Shown here piece after piece: positions 1 to 11,388 of a stretch of 64,000 nucleotides of DNA (positions within the stretch are counted from its first letter, which is position 1; each line of letters opens with the position of its first letter). The position numbers and the translations under genes were made by a program. The DNA is from Tragulus kanchil (taxonomy: Eukaryota; Chordata; Mammalia; Artiodactyla; Tragulidae). The notes beneath the pieces were generated by a model, which was given only the letters and a program-made list of their open reading frames with translations, did no database searches and was not told the origin of the DNA. The stretch is taken from positions 104,648,794 to 104,712,793 of the forward strand of contig JAIOJX010000032.1 in assembly GCA_022376925.1 (NCBI GenBank). The letters run 5' to 3'.

Positions 1-239
1 CCCCCCAACCCCAAGCCTTGCTTCTTCTGTAGACCTGCTTTGTTTTTGCTAATATTTTCACTCCCTTTGTTTTTTGGCTCCCTCCTAGCTACACATGTGT
101 CTTTCTCCATCCAGCTTAGACCTTATAGTCTGTCACTTCACCATTTTGTTACTAATTCCTTCACTTCTTTGTTGCCAGGTCCTTCAGTTGCACCCATATG
201 GCTAAACTCTAGGGAAAAAAGCCTGGATTGACCTCTTTA

Positions 240-700
240 CCCTTTCTCTTCATCCCTCCTACTTCAGTCTGACTTCAGGCCCTTGCCATTCCTGACCTGA
301 ATTATAACTGTGGCCTCCTCCTCCTGTGATTCACAGGGATCCTTCATTCTGACATTAGCCATTGCCCTGCTCTTCCCATAATCCCTCTACTCTAATAGCC
401 ACCATGGACTATTCCATTTTCCCTCCAAATATATTTTCTTAATCTAACTCTAAGTATACATAATGCCTCTTCTTTCATTCTTTGCCTAGAACACATTTTT
501 CTCCTTTTCTCTGGCTCTGCTTTATAATCTCCATTTCATCACTTTGTTGCACTGCATTTTCACTGTCTGTTTATTGTCTCTACTTAGAGTAGAGTTAGGA
601 ACTCTGTCTTATTTCTGTATACCTAGCATCTGACCTGGTACCTGCAGATAACGGGCTCGTATTTATTAAACACTTATTTATTAAATGCTTGCTTATTCAG
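240..700 (+). repeat. L2-like LINE 3' end (old, diverged)
   Basis: The stretch resembles the pyrimidine-rich L2 tail. It passes through a block of the type 'gaactctgtcttatttctgtatac' and an 'accta..catctgacctggtac' segment, then an AT-rich 'attaaatgcttg' end, as L2 3' ends do. Divergence is high and the left edge is unclear. Sequence 1-240 shows nothing else I can name. Confidence 0.4.
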
Positions 701-1252
701 TGCTTGCCTGATGACTGCTGGATAGCTTTATGGTTGATTTGATGGGTGAAGACCTCTGTTCTGGGGCATGAATTAAAGAACAGTTCTGAGGTAAGCAGGT
801 AATTATATTAGTCACACGCCCCTTCATTTTGAGAGGCAGGGACGTCAAGTGACTCATACAAGCCCTGTTATATGTTTTCGGTTTTATATTCTTTGATGTA
901 GAAGGGATTCTTGGTCTTAATAACGAGAGTAAGTTCTAAGTATCTCTGTAATTTAATGCAAGTTATAAAGTACAGGCTTTTAGATTCACTAAGGAACAAT
1001 TAAATGGAATTGTTCTGTTCTTTTGCTTTACTTTTCACTGTCAGTCACCTCAGCCGTTTTACTGAATCATTAAAGACAAGACGGGAAAGGAAAGGGGGAG
1101 CCTTTCATTCTTCAAACCATTCAGAAGACAAGGAGTGAGGGCATGGATAGCCTAGGGCGGTGTTCCTCATAATGGGCCAGGCCATCCTGGGAGATCCCAA
1201 GTATTACAGTGGGTTTGTGAATCCACACATACATCACTGTCATCTGGATAAT
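701..1252. other. Unique non-coding DNA
   Basis: No convincing exon, repeat or regulatory signal was seen. Positions 1187-1252 matter because a shortened, degraded version of them reappears at 2339-2400 at the junction of duplication D1. Confidence 0.5.
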
Positions 1253-1438
1253 TAATGTTTGTCTGATGTATTTATAGCTATTTTTCAGAAGTTTCAACAT
1301 GCTTTTTTGGTTAATTGAAATAAAAATTCATTTAAATGCATAACTGAGTTCATGGTAATTATTTCATACATTAGTGGATGGAGAACAGCTACTGTCCTAT
1401 GGAGTTCCATTCCATATGTATCTATATCTGTGTCTGTA

Positions 1439-1471
1439 TATGTGTGTGTGTGTGTGTCTGTGTGTGTGTGG
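1439..1471. repeat. (TG)n microsatellite
   Basis: Alternating TG with one TC interruption. The same tract, with the same interruption, lies at 2587-2619 in the second copy of D1. A microsatellite this alike in two copies argues for a very recent or artificial duplication. Confidence 0.85.
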
Positions 1472-1947
1472 TCTTTAAAAAGGGTATATGTAAAAAATTG
1501 GGGACCAGAATGGTAGAGTGATTTTTTAGTTAAAATTTTCTTTAATTGTGTTAAAATACAGTTATTTTATATATATTTGAACATTAATACACATATTTAC
1601 TATTTTAGCTATCTTTTCATGTTAAGTTCTGTGTCATTAAGTACAGTCACATTGGTGTTTAACCATCAACCACTTTTTCAGCTTTGAAAGTGTGTTTTAA
1701 ACTTTTCAGAAAGCCTTCTAGTCTTTAAAATGTCATCATCACCTTGATGTAGGCTATCAGCTCTGCCATGTTTTTTACCTTATCACCCAAAGATCACATT
1801 TTTATATATTTGGAAATTTGAATTTAGCCTTCATACTATTCACATATTCATTTATCCAATTAATATTCATTATTAAATGGTTTACTGTGTGCTGAGATAC
1901 AGAATAAGAATAGACAGGCATGGTTCCTGCCCTCCAGGAGCTTGAAA

Positions 1948-1996
1948 AGTGAAAGTGTTAGCCTCTAAGTCCTGTCTGACTCTTTGCAATCCCAAA
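1948..1996 (-). repeat. Bov-tA SINE fragment
   Basis: A scrap of the 'gtgaaagtgtta..ctgtctgactctttgcaatccca' block found in Bov-tA/BovB-related SINEs. It has no poly-A and no target duplication. The copy in D1 lies at 3096-3144. Confidence 0.55.
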
Positions 1997-2586
1997 GAGA
2001 AAGTCATACAAATAAGTAACAGAAACTAAAATAAAAGTCATACAAATAAGTAAATACAGTTATAATAAGTAAGGGTGATTAAAGCACATACCACAGGCAA
2101 GTCTAACCTAGTTTTGTGAATAGAAGATTAAAAGGAAGAGTATGAAAGTCATGAAAGACTCCTCTTAGGAAGTGGCACAGAAGTTACAAGGAAGAATGAG
2201 AATAGGAATGTTCTTGAGGGCCAGAATTATGAGTTTGAAGACCCAGAGGTCTTGACCAACACTGTTCTTCTACAAGTCATACTCTGTTTCTCTAGAATCC
2301 TGTGCTCCTTTACCTAATGTGTGTAGTTCTCCAGAAGATCGGGGGGGGGTTTTAATCCTGGGAGATCCCAAGTATTACGGGGTTTAATTATGTCATTGTA
2401 TAATGTTTGTCTGATGTATTTATAGCTATTTTTCAGAAGTTTCAACATGCTTTTTTGGTTAATTGAAATAAAAATTCATTTAAATGCATAACTGAGTTCA
2501 TGGTAATTATTTCATACATTAGTGGATGGAGAACAGCTACTGTCCTATGGAGTTCCATTCCATATGTATCTATATCTGTGTCTGTA

Positions 2587-2619
2587 TATGTGTGTGTGTG
2601 TGTGTCTGTGTGTGTGTGG
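2587..2619. repeat. (TG)n microsatellite, D1 copy
   Basis: Second copy of the tract at 1439-1471, with the same interruption. Confidence 0.85.
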
Positions 2620-3095
2620 TCTTTAAAAAGGGTATATGTAAAAAATTGGGGACCAGAATGGTAGAGTGATTTTTTAGTTAAAATTTTCTTTAATTGTGTT
2701 AAAATACAGTTATTTTATATATATTTGAACATTAATACACATATTTACTATTTTAGCTATCTTTTCATGTTAAGTTCTGTGTCATTAAGTACAGTCACAT
2801 TGGTGTTTAACCATCAACCACTTTTTCAGCTTTGAAAGTGTGTTTTAAACTTTTCAGAAAGCCTTCTAGTCTTTAAAATGTCATCATCACCTTGATGTAG
2901 GCTATCAGCTCTGCCATGTTTTTTACCTTATCACCCAAAGATCACATTTTTATATATTTGGAAATTTGAATTTAGCCTTCATACTATTCACATATTCATT
3001 TATCCAATTAATATTCATTATTAAATGGTTTACTGTGTGCTGAGATACAGAATAAGAATAGACAGGCATGGTTCCTGCCCTCCAGGAGCTTGAAA

Positions 3096-3144
3096 AGTGA
3101 AAGTGTTAGCCTCTAAGTCCTGTCTGACTCTTTGCAATCCCAAA
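3096..3144 (-). repeat. Bov-tA SINE fragment, D1 copy
   Basis: Duplicate of 1948-1996 at an offset of 1148. Confidence 0.55.
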
Positions 3145-3749
3145 GAGAAAGTCATACAAATAAGTAACAGAAACTAAAATAAAAGTCATACAAATAAGTA
3201 AATACAGTTATAATAAGTAAGGGTGATTAAAGCACATACCACAGGCAAGTCTAACCTAGTTTTGTGAATAGAAGATTAAAAGGAAGAGTATGAAAGTCAT
3301 GAAAGACTCCTCTTAGGAAGTGGCACAGAAGTTACAAGGAAGAATGAGAATAGGAATGTTCTTGAGGGCCAGAATTATGAGTTTGAAGACCCAGAGGTCT
3401 TGACCAACACTGTTCTTCTACAAGTCATACTCTGTTTCTCTAGAATCCTGTGCTCCTTTACCTAATGTGTGTAGTTCTCCAGAAGAAATGTTCTTTCTTT
3501 AATTTTTGTTACTATCTCATAAAGTTAGAATAAGACTTATTTTGCATGATTGAATCTCTCTCAAAAAGACTGTATCTGTTGGTATGATTTATTTAAGATC
3601 ATTCCTGATAAATGGTAGAGTGAATTTGAAAACCAGGCTTTCACACCCCAAGTTCTTTCCTTTGCACTATGTCAGATCACCTCTGCGAAGGCTTGGCAGG
3701 GCTGGCATTTCTTTACCTCCTTTGTTAATATAGAACGCAGCATGTGAGA

Positions 3750-4110
3750 AGGGCCAGTGTGAGACCTAGAGCTGGAGCTACCTGGGTCTACATCCTAGCT
3801 CTTACTAAAGCGCGAAGGGTGCATAACCCATGTTGTTGTTGTTGTTTAGTCGCTGAGTTGTGTCTGACTCTTTTGTGATCCCATGGACTGTAGGGACCCA
3901 CTATGCTCCTCTATCCATGGGATTTCACAGGCAAGAATACTGGAGTGGGTTGCCACTTCCTTCTCCAGGGAATCTTACCAGTCCCAGGGATTGAACCCAC
4001 GTCTCCTGCATTGAAGGCAGATTCTTTACTACTGTGCCTCTTGTGAAACCCTAGCTCATGTTAAGTGCTCAGCAGATGTTAGCTCTTACTATTTTCTTGT
4101 CAGTAGTGCC
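3750..4110 (+). repeat. MIR SINE split by a Bov-tA
   Basis: The left part has the MIR-like 'agctacctgggt..catcctagctcttac' block. The right part has 'gttaagtgctcagcagatgttagc', the usual MIR tail. A Bov-tA sits between them. The copy lies at about 4947-5307. Confidence 0.55.
3831..4050 (-). repeat. Bov-tA SINE, antisense
   Basis: Begins with a TTG repeat and 'tttagtcgctgagttgtg', then 'gatcccatggactgtag', 'gcaagaatactggagtggg' and the tRNA-like part with 'ccagggattgaaccca'. It is a nearly full-length ruminant SINE read on the minus strand. Confidence 0.9.
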
Positions 4111-4946
4111 ATGCTATGACAGAATTCTTGTATAAGAGAAAAAGATCTTTAAACATTAGAAGAAAGTATTGCTGTCAGTACTGTAAGCAAGCTGTCTAGG
4201 AGACAGTGTCAGGCAGAAGAAGGCCAAGGCTGTGCTACTTTTTGAGTGACTGAGAGCAGTTTGTTAAAGTTTTCTCAGATAAATGTCTTTTTTTTTTTAA
4301 CTTATTAATAGTTATTATTAATTCATATTAATTTATAATGTTATATTCTATGTGCTTTTAATACTGTACAATATGATTTTCTACTGACTATTGAGTTCAA
4401 CAGCCTACACATAAGGATATTTTCCAAGAAAATTCTGGGTATAGAAGCAAATAGAAGCATATTTTACACATACTAGGGAAGAATAAAATTTCAAAAATCC
4501 CAAACAAAAACTTGTCATGGCACACAAGTTACAAGGAAGAATGAGAATAGGAATGTTCTTGAGGGCCAGAATTATGAGTTTGAAGACCCAGAGGTCTTGA
4601 CCAACACTGTTCTTCTACAAGTCATACTCTGTTTCTCTAGAATCCTGTGCTCCTTTACCTAATGTGTGTAGTTCTCCAGAAGAAATGTTCTTTCTTTAAT
4701 TTTTGTTACTATCTCATAAAGTTAGAATAAGACTTATTTTGCATGATTGAATCTCTCTCAAAAAGACTGTATCTGTTGGTATGATTTATTTAAGATCATT
4801 CCTGATAAATGGTAGAGTGAATTTGAAAACCAGGCTTTCACACCCCAAGTTCTTTCCTTTGCACTATGTCAGATCACCTCTGCGAAGGCTTGGCAGGGCT
4901 GGCATTTCTTTACCTCCTTTGTTAATATAGAACGCAGCATGTGAGA

Positions 4947-5307
4947 AGGGCCAGTGTGAGACCTAGAGCTGGAGCTACCTGGGTCTACATCCTAGCTCTT
5001 ACTAAAGCGCGAAGGGTGCATAACCCATGTTGTTGTTGTTGTTTAGTCGCTGAGTTGTGTCTGACTCTTTTGTGATCCCATGGACTGTAGGGACCCACTA
5101 TGCTCCTCTATCCATGGGATTTCACAGGCAAGAATACTGGAGTGGGTTGCCACTTCCTTCTCCAGGGAATCTTACCAGTCCCAGGGATTGAACCCACGTC
5201 TCCTGCATTGAAGGCAGATTCTTTACTACTGTGCCTCTTGTGAAACCCTAGCTCATGTTAAGTGCTCAGCAGATGTTAGCTCTTACTATTTTCTTGTCAG
5301 TAGTGCC
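4947..5307 (+). repeat. MIR SINE split by a Bov-tA, D2 copy
   Basis: Duplicate of 3750-4110 at an offset of 1197. Confidence 0.55.
5028..5247 (-). repeat. Bov-tA SINE, antisense, D2 copy
   Basis: Duplicate of 3831-4050 at an offset of 1197. It is not an independent insertion, since the flanks are copied too. Confidence 0.9.
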
Positions 5308-5989
5308 ATGCTATGACAGAATTCTTGTATAAGAGAAAAAGATCTTTAAACATTAGAAGAAAGTATTGCTGTCAGTACTGTAAGCAAGCTGTCTAGGAGA
5401 CAGTGTCAGGCAGAAGAAGGCCAAGGCTGTGCTACTTTTTGAGTGACTGAGAGCAGTTTGTTAAAGTTTTCTCAGATAAATGTCTTTTTTTTTTTAACTT
5501 ATTAATAGTTATTATTAATTCATATTAATTTATAATGTTATATTCTATGTGCTTTTAATACTGTACAATATGATTTTCTACTGACTATTGAGTTCAACAG
5601 CCTACACATAAGGATATTTTCCAAGAAAATTCTGGGTATAGAAGCAAATAGAAGCATATTTTACACATACTAGGGAAGAATAAAATTTCAAAAATCCCCC
5701 AAACAAAAACTTTCACATGAATTCATAGTCCTTATTTTAACATTTTTAGGCTAAGCTAAAAGAGATGCTTAAGATGCTTTTCAGGTTAGGCAAAAAGAGA
5801 TGTTAACCTAAGATATTTTTCCTTATTTCTCTTAGTGTAAAGAATGCCCAATACTAAAAGGTGATAACCACATTAACTTCTATAGATAGCATCTATCTTA
5901 AAGTCTGATTACCAAAGCAATTACACAGGTCATAATGGAATGATAATGTATTACACATTCCCCAAGATCAAATTTACTTCAACCACTCC

Positions 5990-6840
5990 CACTCCGAAAA
6001 AATCTTATTTAGTCATGAAGTCCTTGGAATCATAGTAGGGCTTGATGCCATACTGGTGTCACGTTCTGCCAGTCATCCAAAGAATATGCCAGCCTTCGTT
6101 TTCAACTTCTTTGTCTACTGGTGCATCACTGGACCCTGCAGGCAGTTCACCCGGACAATTTCAGTAACGGATTTTGGCTCTCTGTGCATAATAGACGAAA
6201 ATCTTTATGAAGTATCCAGTCTGTCTTATAGCAGAGAGATTTGAACCTGCTGCAGATGTCACATCTAAATTCTCGAACTTTTATCATCAGTGTCACCGGC
6301 TTCTACATACAATCTGGTGATACATTGCTTTGACTAACCTGGATTTACAGGATTCATCCAGGAGACATTTTCACCCGTACAGACAGACTGCATCCTGATT
6401 AAAACTAGTACAAGCTGGATCCTCATAGAAGGGAAGGGTACGGGTGGCGCTGGGAAGTGAGGTCTTTAAGTCTCTGCTGACTGAGGAAGGGACCACCGAG
6501 GTCAGGAAAGTGAGGGCGATAAGGGGGCCAGGCGCGAAGGGCCAGCGACCCTCGCGAACGGCGAGGCGGCCGCTCCGGCCGAGCCCGAGAACCTGGGCCC
6601 CGTCCGCCCCGCCACAAGGCGACGAGCCCCCACCCACCCTCGCCGGCAGAGCGAAGAGGCGGCAGCGGCGCTCCGAACACGCAAAGCCGGCCCGCAGAAC
6701 ACGCAGAAACCAGGAAAAAGAAGTCAGAAGAGGGCCAGGACGCAGCTGGACGGGGACGCCGCGGCCCGGGTGCCCGGCTCGGCGTGCGGGGTGGACGGCG
6801 GCACCGCCGGCTCAGCGTGTGCGCCCGGGAAGCACCCAGA
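5990..6840 (-). pseudogene. Possible retrocopy or degraded gene start with GC-rich 5' block
   Basis: Read on the minus strand, a GC- and CpG-rich block (about 6836 down to 6440) runs straight into a stretch of ordinary composition. That stretch contains discontinuous protein-like reading frames ending in a TAA near 6011. One frame gives a residue run like KPYYDSKDFMTK before the stop, and other parts are open but carry in-frame stops. No clear splice pair separates the GC-rich part from the rest, which suits a processed copy that kept its GC-rich 5' UTR. I do not recognise the parent. A poly-A tract at the expected low-coordinate end was not seen, and D2 begins nearby. It could instead be a real CpG-island promoter. 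The open frames over the GC-rich block on both strands are probably composition effects. Confidence 0.35.
6420..6840. promoter_or_regulatory. CpG-rich block (CpG-island-like)
   Basis: The block is dense in CpG ('gcgaacggcgaggcggccg', 'gacgccgcggcccgg') and flanked by AT-rich DNA on both sides. CpG survives this densely only in unmethylated promoters or recent insertions. There is no TATA box. It may be the 5' UTR of the retrocopy described at 5990-6840 or an orphan CpG island. Confidence 0.55.
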
Positions 6841-6879
6841 TAAATGTCTTCATGTATAAAGTGAAAATAGTATCTTGCA

Positions 6880-6972
6880 GGATTATTGAAGGTTAGAGAT
6901 AATATCTATAAAGAGTCTAAAATGGTTCTTGACAAGTATTATGTATGCAGTAAATAGCAGATACTATTATTA
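6880..6972 (+). repeat. MIR 3'-end fragment
   Basis: 'ggttagagataatatctataaagagtct..ttcttgacaagtattatgtatgcagtaaatagcag' follows the MIR layout of 'aggattaaatgagataa..agtgcctggcacatagtaggtgc'. A further MIR-like piece lies at about 7030-7115. Confidence 0.45.
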
Positions 6973-7148
6973 TAAAACCTTACTTAAATGAACCAATCAG
7001 GTATGGCCTTGCTAAAAAACTTTTATTATTTAAATGAGATGATATATATATATAGAGAGAGAGAGCACAGTTAACTGAGTTCCTGACACGCAGTAACTGC
7101 AGTCAATGAATTTAGCTCTCATTACCAGCATCTGATATCATTATTCTG

Positions 7149-7365
7149 TAGCAGTGGTTCTCATCCAGGGTTGATTTTGTTTCCCAGGAAGCACTTGCCA
7201 ATGTCTACAGACAGTTTGATTGTCACAGCTAGGGGATGCTGCTGACTTCTGTTGTGTCGAGGCCAGGGATGCTGCTGAACAACCTACACTGCACAGATCA
7301 GGCCTCACAGAAAAGAATTACCCAGTCCAAAATGTCAGTAGTGCTCAGTTTGAGAAACTCTGCTC
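7149..7365 (+). mobile_element. MER20 DNA transposon (hAT-Charlie), nearly full length
   Basis: The element opens 'cagtggttctcatccagggt' and ends 'cagtttgagaaactctg', the matching terminal inverted repeats. Inside are the MER20 landmarks 'gccaatgtctacagaca', 'gattgtcacagctagggga', 'gccagggatgctgctgaac' and 'aaagaattacccagtccaa'. The length of about 217 bases matches the family. It is non-autonomous with no coding capacity, so the open frame across it is meaningless. Confidence 0.9.
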
Positions 7366-7753
7366 TATAGTTATGATTTCCAATAGCAAAGTCCACTCTT
7401 TATTCTGACTTTAGTGGAGCAGACCTTTTCAAAGCTATATTATAAGTAGGATTCTTGAGACCAGGAACATTCAAGGCTCTGCACAGTAATCTATTGTTAA
7501 TGACATTGGTAGATACATAATCAGGGAAGAGCAACTAGAGTGTTTTCTTTATGTGGCTTTTGTGCATATACTGCTGCATACAAACATAAATGGGCAGAAA
7601 GTGCCTGTTTCTGTAGTCCAGCCCCTCTTCAGGCTTCTGGTAGAGCCACAGTGAGGCCTGCATGGAATTTTTAAATTTTCCCCTAAGAATATGTTTATAT
7701 TGTTGAGTGGTGTATTGTACTCACCACTTTTTTCATTGTTTGGGATAATTCTT

Positions 7754-7903
7754 TTTTTTAAAATTATTTTTATTATTATTTATTTATTTGGCTGTGGTGG
7801 GTCTTAGTTGTTGCATGTGAGATCAGTTCCCTGACCAGGGATTGAACCTGGGCCCCCTGCATTGGGAACAGAGTCTTAACCATTGGACCACCAGGGAAGT
7901 CCC
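7754..7903 (-). repeat. CHR-type tRNA-Glu SINE, antisense
   Basis: A T-rich start (poly-A of the minus strand), then 'ggctgtggtgggtcttagt', 'tccctgaccagggattgaac' (tRNA B-box region) and 'ccaccagggaagtccc'. It is flanked by a perfect 13-base target duplication, 'tgggataattctt', at 7741-7753 and 7904-7916. Confidence 0.93.
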
Positions 7904-7916
7904 TGGGATAATTCTT

Positions 7917-9857
7917 AACTAGATATTTGATATTCCAGTTGTGTGATCTGCGTCTTCAAGATGGGAACAGTGTCTAGTGCATAAAATGAACAAAATGAGT
8001 TCTCAATAGATACTTGTTTAATCTCAGCAGATTAGCTAGATATTTCAGTTCTGCTGACCATGGACCACATCATTAAATATTATAAACTAGTGTGTCCTAG
8101 ATGTAAATTATTCTTATACTACCATCATAGAGTTTGCCACAACTATCATTAGCATTACACTATTGTAATTTTAGTCATAATTATATAACACCTAAAAGAA
8201 CTGTTATTTACTTAGTATTATAAGTTAAATTTATTTAAAAGGAAACTTAGTGTCACTATTGTAAAAGGAAGACTAGTTTGACTTGCTGCAATTAGGTTTT
8301 AGGTCTACCGTCACTTACCTCAAACCCTAGGATGTACTTCAAAATTTAGATTTTTTTAAGATTTTTCAAAATGTAATATAGTATACATAATCATACATTA
8401 ATAACACTCCTATTGCTATCTGAGGTAGAATCCCCTTAATCAAATGCATTAATGCTTTTCTCCAATGGAATATCTGAATATTCATATCAGGTGGAATAAA
8501 GAATATAAATAGCCTATGTCAGCCTTGTCAGATCAGGGCTTTTTGGATTTTAGTATTGAGGAGAAGACGGTTAAAGTGAGAAAAGACAATAATTTTAAGC
8601 TCTGTTTGCTGAAATCCCTGAACCTGAAGCACTCTTGTCCTTTTGTTGTGAAAGAAGATTAGAGAGGATTAGAGAGAGATGTGTTAAGGACACATCACCT
8701 CCATGCTGAGACTTTCTTACACAGTGCAACTTTTATACTATTAAGATCTACTGTACCCAGTTTAAATTTTGGCATTTTTTTGAGCTATTCTAATTATTTG
8801 TAAGGATTGATATTTAATGACTTTTTATTTTTTAGAGTTCTTTTGAAGAACAATGAGAAAATAAAATTCATTCCTTTACAATTACCCTTTGACTCTTTTA
8901 AAATCTAAGATGTACTATGGAATCCTAGTGATTTTACACTTCCAGTGTCTTGAAACAGTTTGCTACTTGATCATCTTAGGAATTATTTCATCATTACTCA
9001 TCAGTCATTTCAGTTGTGGTAAAAAGACGAATAAGAAAACAAAAGAATGATGAACTCGTATAGTATTGCATCATCTTTCAAGAAAAAGTATATATATAGT
9101 CTGAACAAACATCTTTATAGCTTTTTTAAAGCTTTCATTGAATGCAATTGCTAATTCAGATTTTAAAAATTTTCCATCTGTAATGGTAAAAGGAAGAAAA
9201 TTACCCACATGTTAAATAATTTAGATAAATTAAACAATGATGTAGAGACACAGCAGTCAAGAAATTTATATGGTTCTTAAGTGGATGTATGCTGTAGGTA
9301 TGCAAAGGTGTACTCTAAAGTGATTGGAAGGAAATGGTTGATATTGAAATGAAAAAGTCACCTGTAATAAAATATTTTTATATGTGATTGATCATTTCAG
9401 TTCATCTTTATAAACCTAAGAATGAAAATGTTTTGCACAGTAAGGGTACAAAGAAAATGGCTGAACTTTTAAACAAAGTTATGAACTGTCAGAAGCTTTT
9501 AAAACTATTATATTTTGATGGTGCAGATGTCAGAAAAAGCCAGAAATAATGATAAGCTACAGCCTGTTGGAGACATATCTTTGTTTGATGTCAGTATTAT
9601 AGGATGGATATGTTCCAGGTTTTTTCATGATAGCTGATAAGCAGCTAGTTGCATTCAAAAGCCATTTCCTATTTCAGATGTATGTATCTTCAAAACCTGG
9701 AAGTCACGTTTATAATCTTCTTTAAATTGTTTTAAAGTTATTTTACGTTACCTTGTCATTCTTATTTCTGTAAATATTTTGTAAAAATTTGTAAAAAGAC
9801 TATAAAAAAGGTTCACTGAATCCAGGTATAAATGATGATGACAGTTTTGCTGGTAGC
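7917..9857. other. Unique AT-rich non-coding DNA, probably intronic
   Basis: About 1.9 kb with no open frame of note and no repeat I can name. If the gene at 13-20 kb extends leftwards, this would be intron. No exon could be supported. Confidence 0.4.
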
Positions 9858-10235
9858 AGTTCAGTTTTCAGTCGCTCAGTTGTGTCCTACTGTGCGACTC
9901 CATGGACTGCAGCATGCCAGGCTTCCCTGTCCCTTCCATCTCCCGGAGCTTGCTCAAACTCATGTGCATTGACTCAGTGATGCCATCCAACCATCTTGTC
10001 CTCTGTCATCCCCTTCTCTTACCTTCTATTTTCCCCAGCAACAGGATCTTTTCCAGTGAGTTGTCCTCTTGCATCAGATGGTCAAAGAGTTGGAGCTTCA
10101 GCTTCAGCATCATTACTTCCAATAAATATTCAGGATTGATTTCCTTTAGGATAGACTGGTGTGATCTCCTTGCAGTCCAAGGGACTCTCAAGAGTCTTCT
10201 CCAACACCACAGTTCAAAGGATATTGAGGTTTAAT
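9858..10235 (-). mobile_element. BovB (RTE) LINE 3' end / ART2-type element, antisense
   Basis: The plus strand starts with the Bov-tA-like head ('cagtcgctcagttgtgtcc', 'gactccatggactgcagcat') and continues into BovB 3' sequence. On the minus strand, 10006-10191 encodes a decayed end of the BovB polymerase frame, recognisable by VPWTARRSHQSILKEI. It is truncated and inactive. Confidence 0.88.
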
Positions 10236-11081
10236 TAGGTTTATAAGAAAATTGAAAAAGTAATGTTTCCATTGTGATTCAGTGTTATTTAATATTGCTT
10301 AAATATGTCACTGAATATCATCTCCCATACTGCCTAAAGTTATCTCAAGCAGGCCCCAGTCTCAGGCATTCCTCTTACAAGTTTCTGTTGAAAGAATAAA
10401 TTATTGGGCTTACAGTTATCATGGCATACTTAACACAGGCATCAGATCTTGTTTCTTCCCCCTAGGCTCTGCTAGACTATAGTAAAAATACTTTTAAAAA
10501 GACATAAATCCATAAATAGGAACGGAAACAACAGCAACAAAGTTTTCAAAGCTGGAGAGCAGATGGTTGGGATAACTCAGCAGATTCTAGAGGCAAAGGT
10601 GGAAGTGGTAGTGGGGCGAGCACCAAGTACCTCTGGAACCACGACTGAAGGGACCGGCACCAAGCAAGAGGGCTCATGTGAGAGCTGTTTGAAACCCAGT
10701 TAGAGGCCTCGATTCTCTGAGGTGGTGCTTCTCCCTCATTCCAGCAGGAGTCCAGGGTCATCCTCAGGGAGAGCGGAGCCTCGGCTCTCTGGATGAGAGT
10801 TCAAATTGCAGATAAGTACCTTCCACTAAAAGCTTAAGAATGTGCTCCATATCTCTGTTCCCTACTCGGTTTCCCTGAGCACTGGGAACCAGGCCCTCCA
10901 GACAGGGTCCTGGAAGATTGTTCGTTGGGAACTCCAGTCAGACCAAGAAGAAAGACCTAAAGTTACTGAGTTGAATACTCACCCCCCCTAAAAAAGTCCA
11001 TACAGACCACTTGTTGTGAAGCAAGTTGTCAGTAATCTCCAATCATGTACTCCAAGCTGTTATCAGTTGTTTCTAGTACTC
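10236..11081. other. Unique non-coding DNA
   Basis: No repeat or exon was recognised. Open frames of about 70 codons on the minus strand (10546-10761) have no support beyond being open. The copy is at about 11389-12234. Confidence 0.4.
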
Positions 11082-11131
11082 CAGGAGCTTTTAAGAGGTT
11101 TGGTCTCTAGGTCACTTTTAAGGTTTTCTTG

Positions 11132-11388
11132 GTCATGTGCATTGACTCCAAGTCCTCTGTCATCCCCTTCTCTTACCTTCTATTTTCCCCAGCAACAGGA
11201 TCTTTTCCAGTGAGTTGTCCTCTTGCATCAGATGGTCAAAGAGTTGGAGCTTCAGCTTCAGCATCATTACTTCCAATAAATATTCAGGATTGATTTCCTT
11301 TAGGATAGACTGGTGTGATCTCCTTGCAGTCCAAGGGACTCTCAAGAGTCTTCTCCAACACCACAGTTCAAAGGATATTGAGGTTTAA
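11132..11388 (-). mobile_element. BovB 3' end, antisense, D3 copy
   Basis: Duplicate of the right part of 9858-10235. Its left part is missing or collapsed at the D3 junction. Confidence 0.85.

Larger units (their letters stand above)
1253..3486 (+). repeat. Tandem duplication D1 (1253-2338 / 2401-3486)
   Basis: Two direct copies at an offset of 1148 bases read identically in the stretches compared, including the TG microsatellite and the Bov-tA scrap. Between them, 2339-2400 holds a run of nine or more G and a compressed version of 1187-1252 with many bases missing. The two right flanks differ after 'ccagaaga'. This fits an unmerged contig overlap with a low-quality contig tip. Confidence 0.9.
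3322..5713 (+). repeat. Tandem duplication D2 (3322-4513 / 4519-5713)
   Basis: Direct copies at an offset of 1197. Copy A starts inside the second copy of D1, so its first 165 or so bases occur three times in the window (from about 2174, 3322 and 4519). At the junction copy A ends 'caaacaaaaactt' and copy B opens 'ggcacacaagttac' where copy A has 'ggcacagaagttac', a single-base mismatch right at the edge. Confidence 0.9.

Noticed and set aside
6444..6896. 150-codon plus-strand frame in the GC-rich block
   Set aside because: Open because of GC-rich composition. The residue make-up (Arg, Pro, Gly, Ala) is that of translated CpG-rich DNA, and the better protein-like signal is on the other strand.
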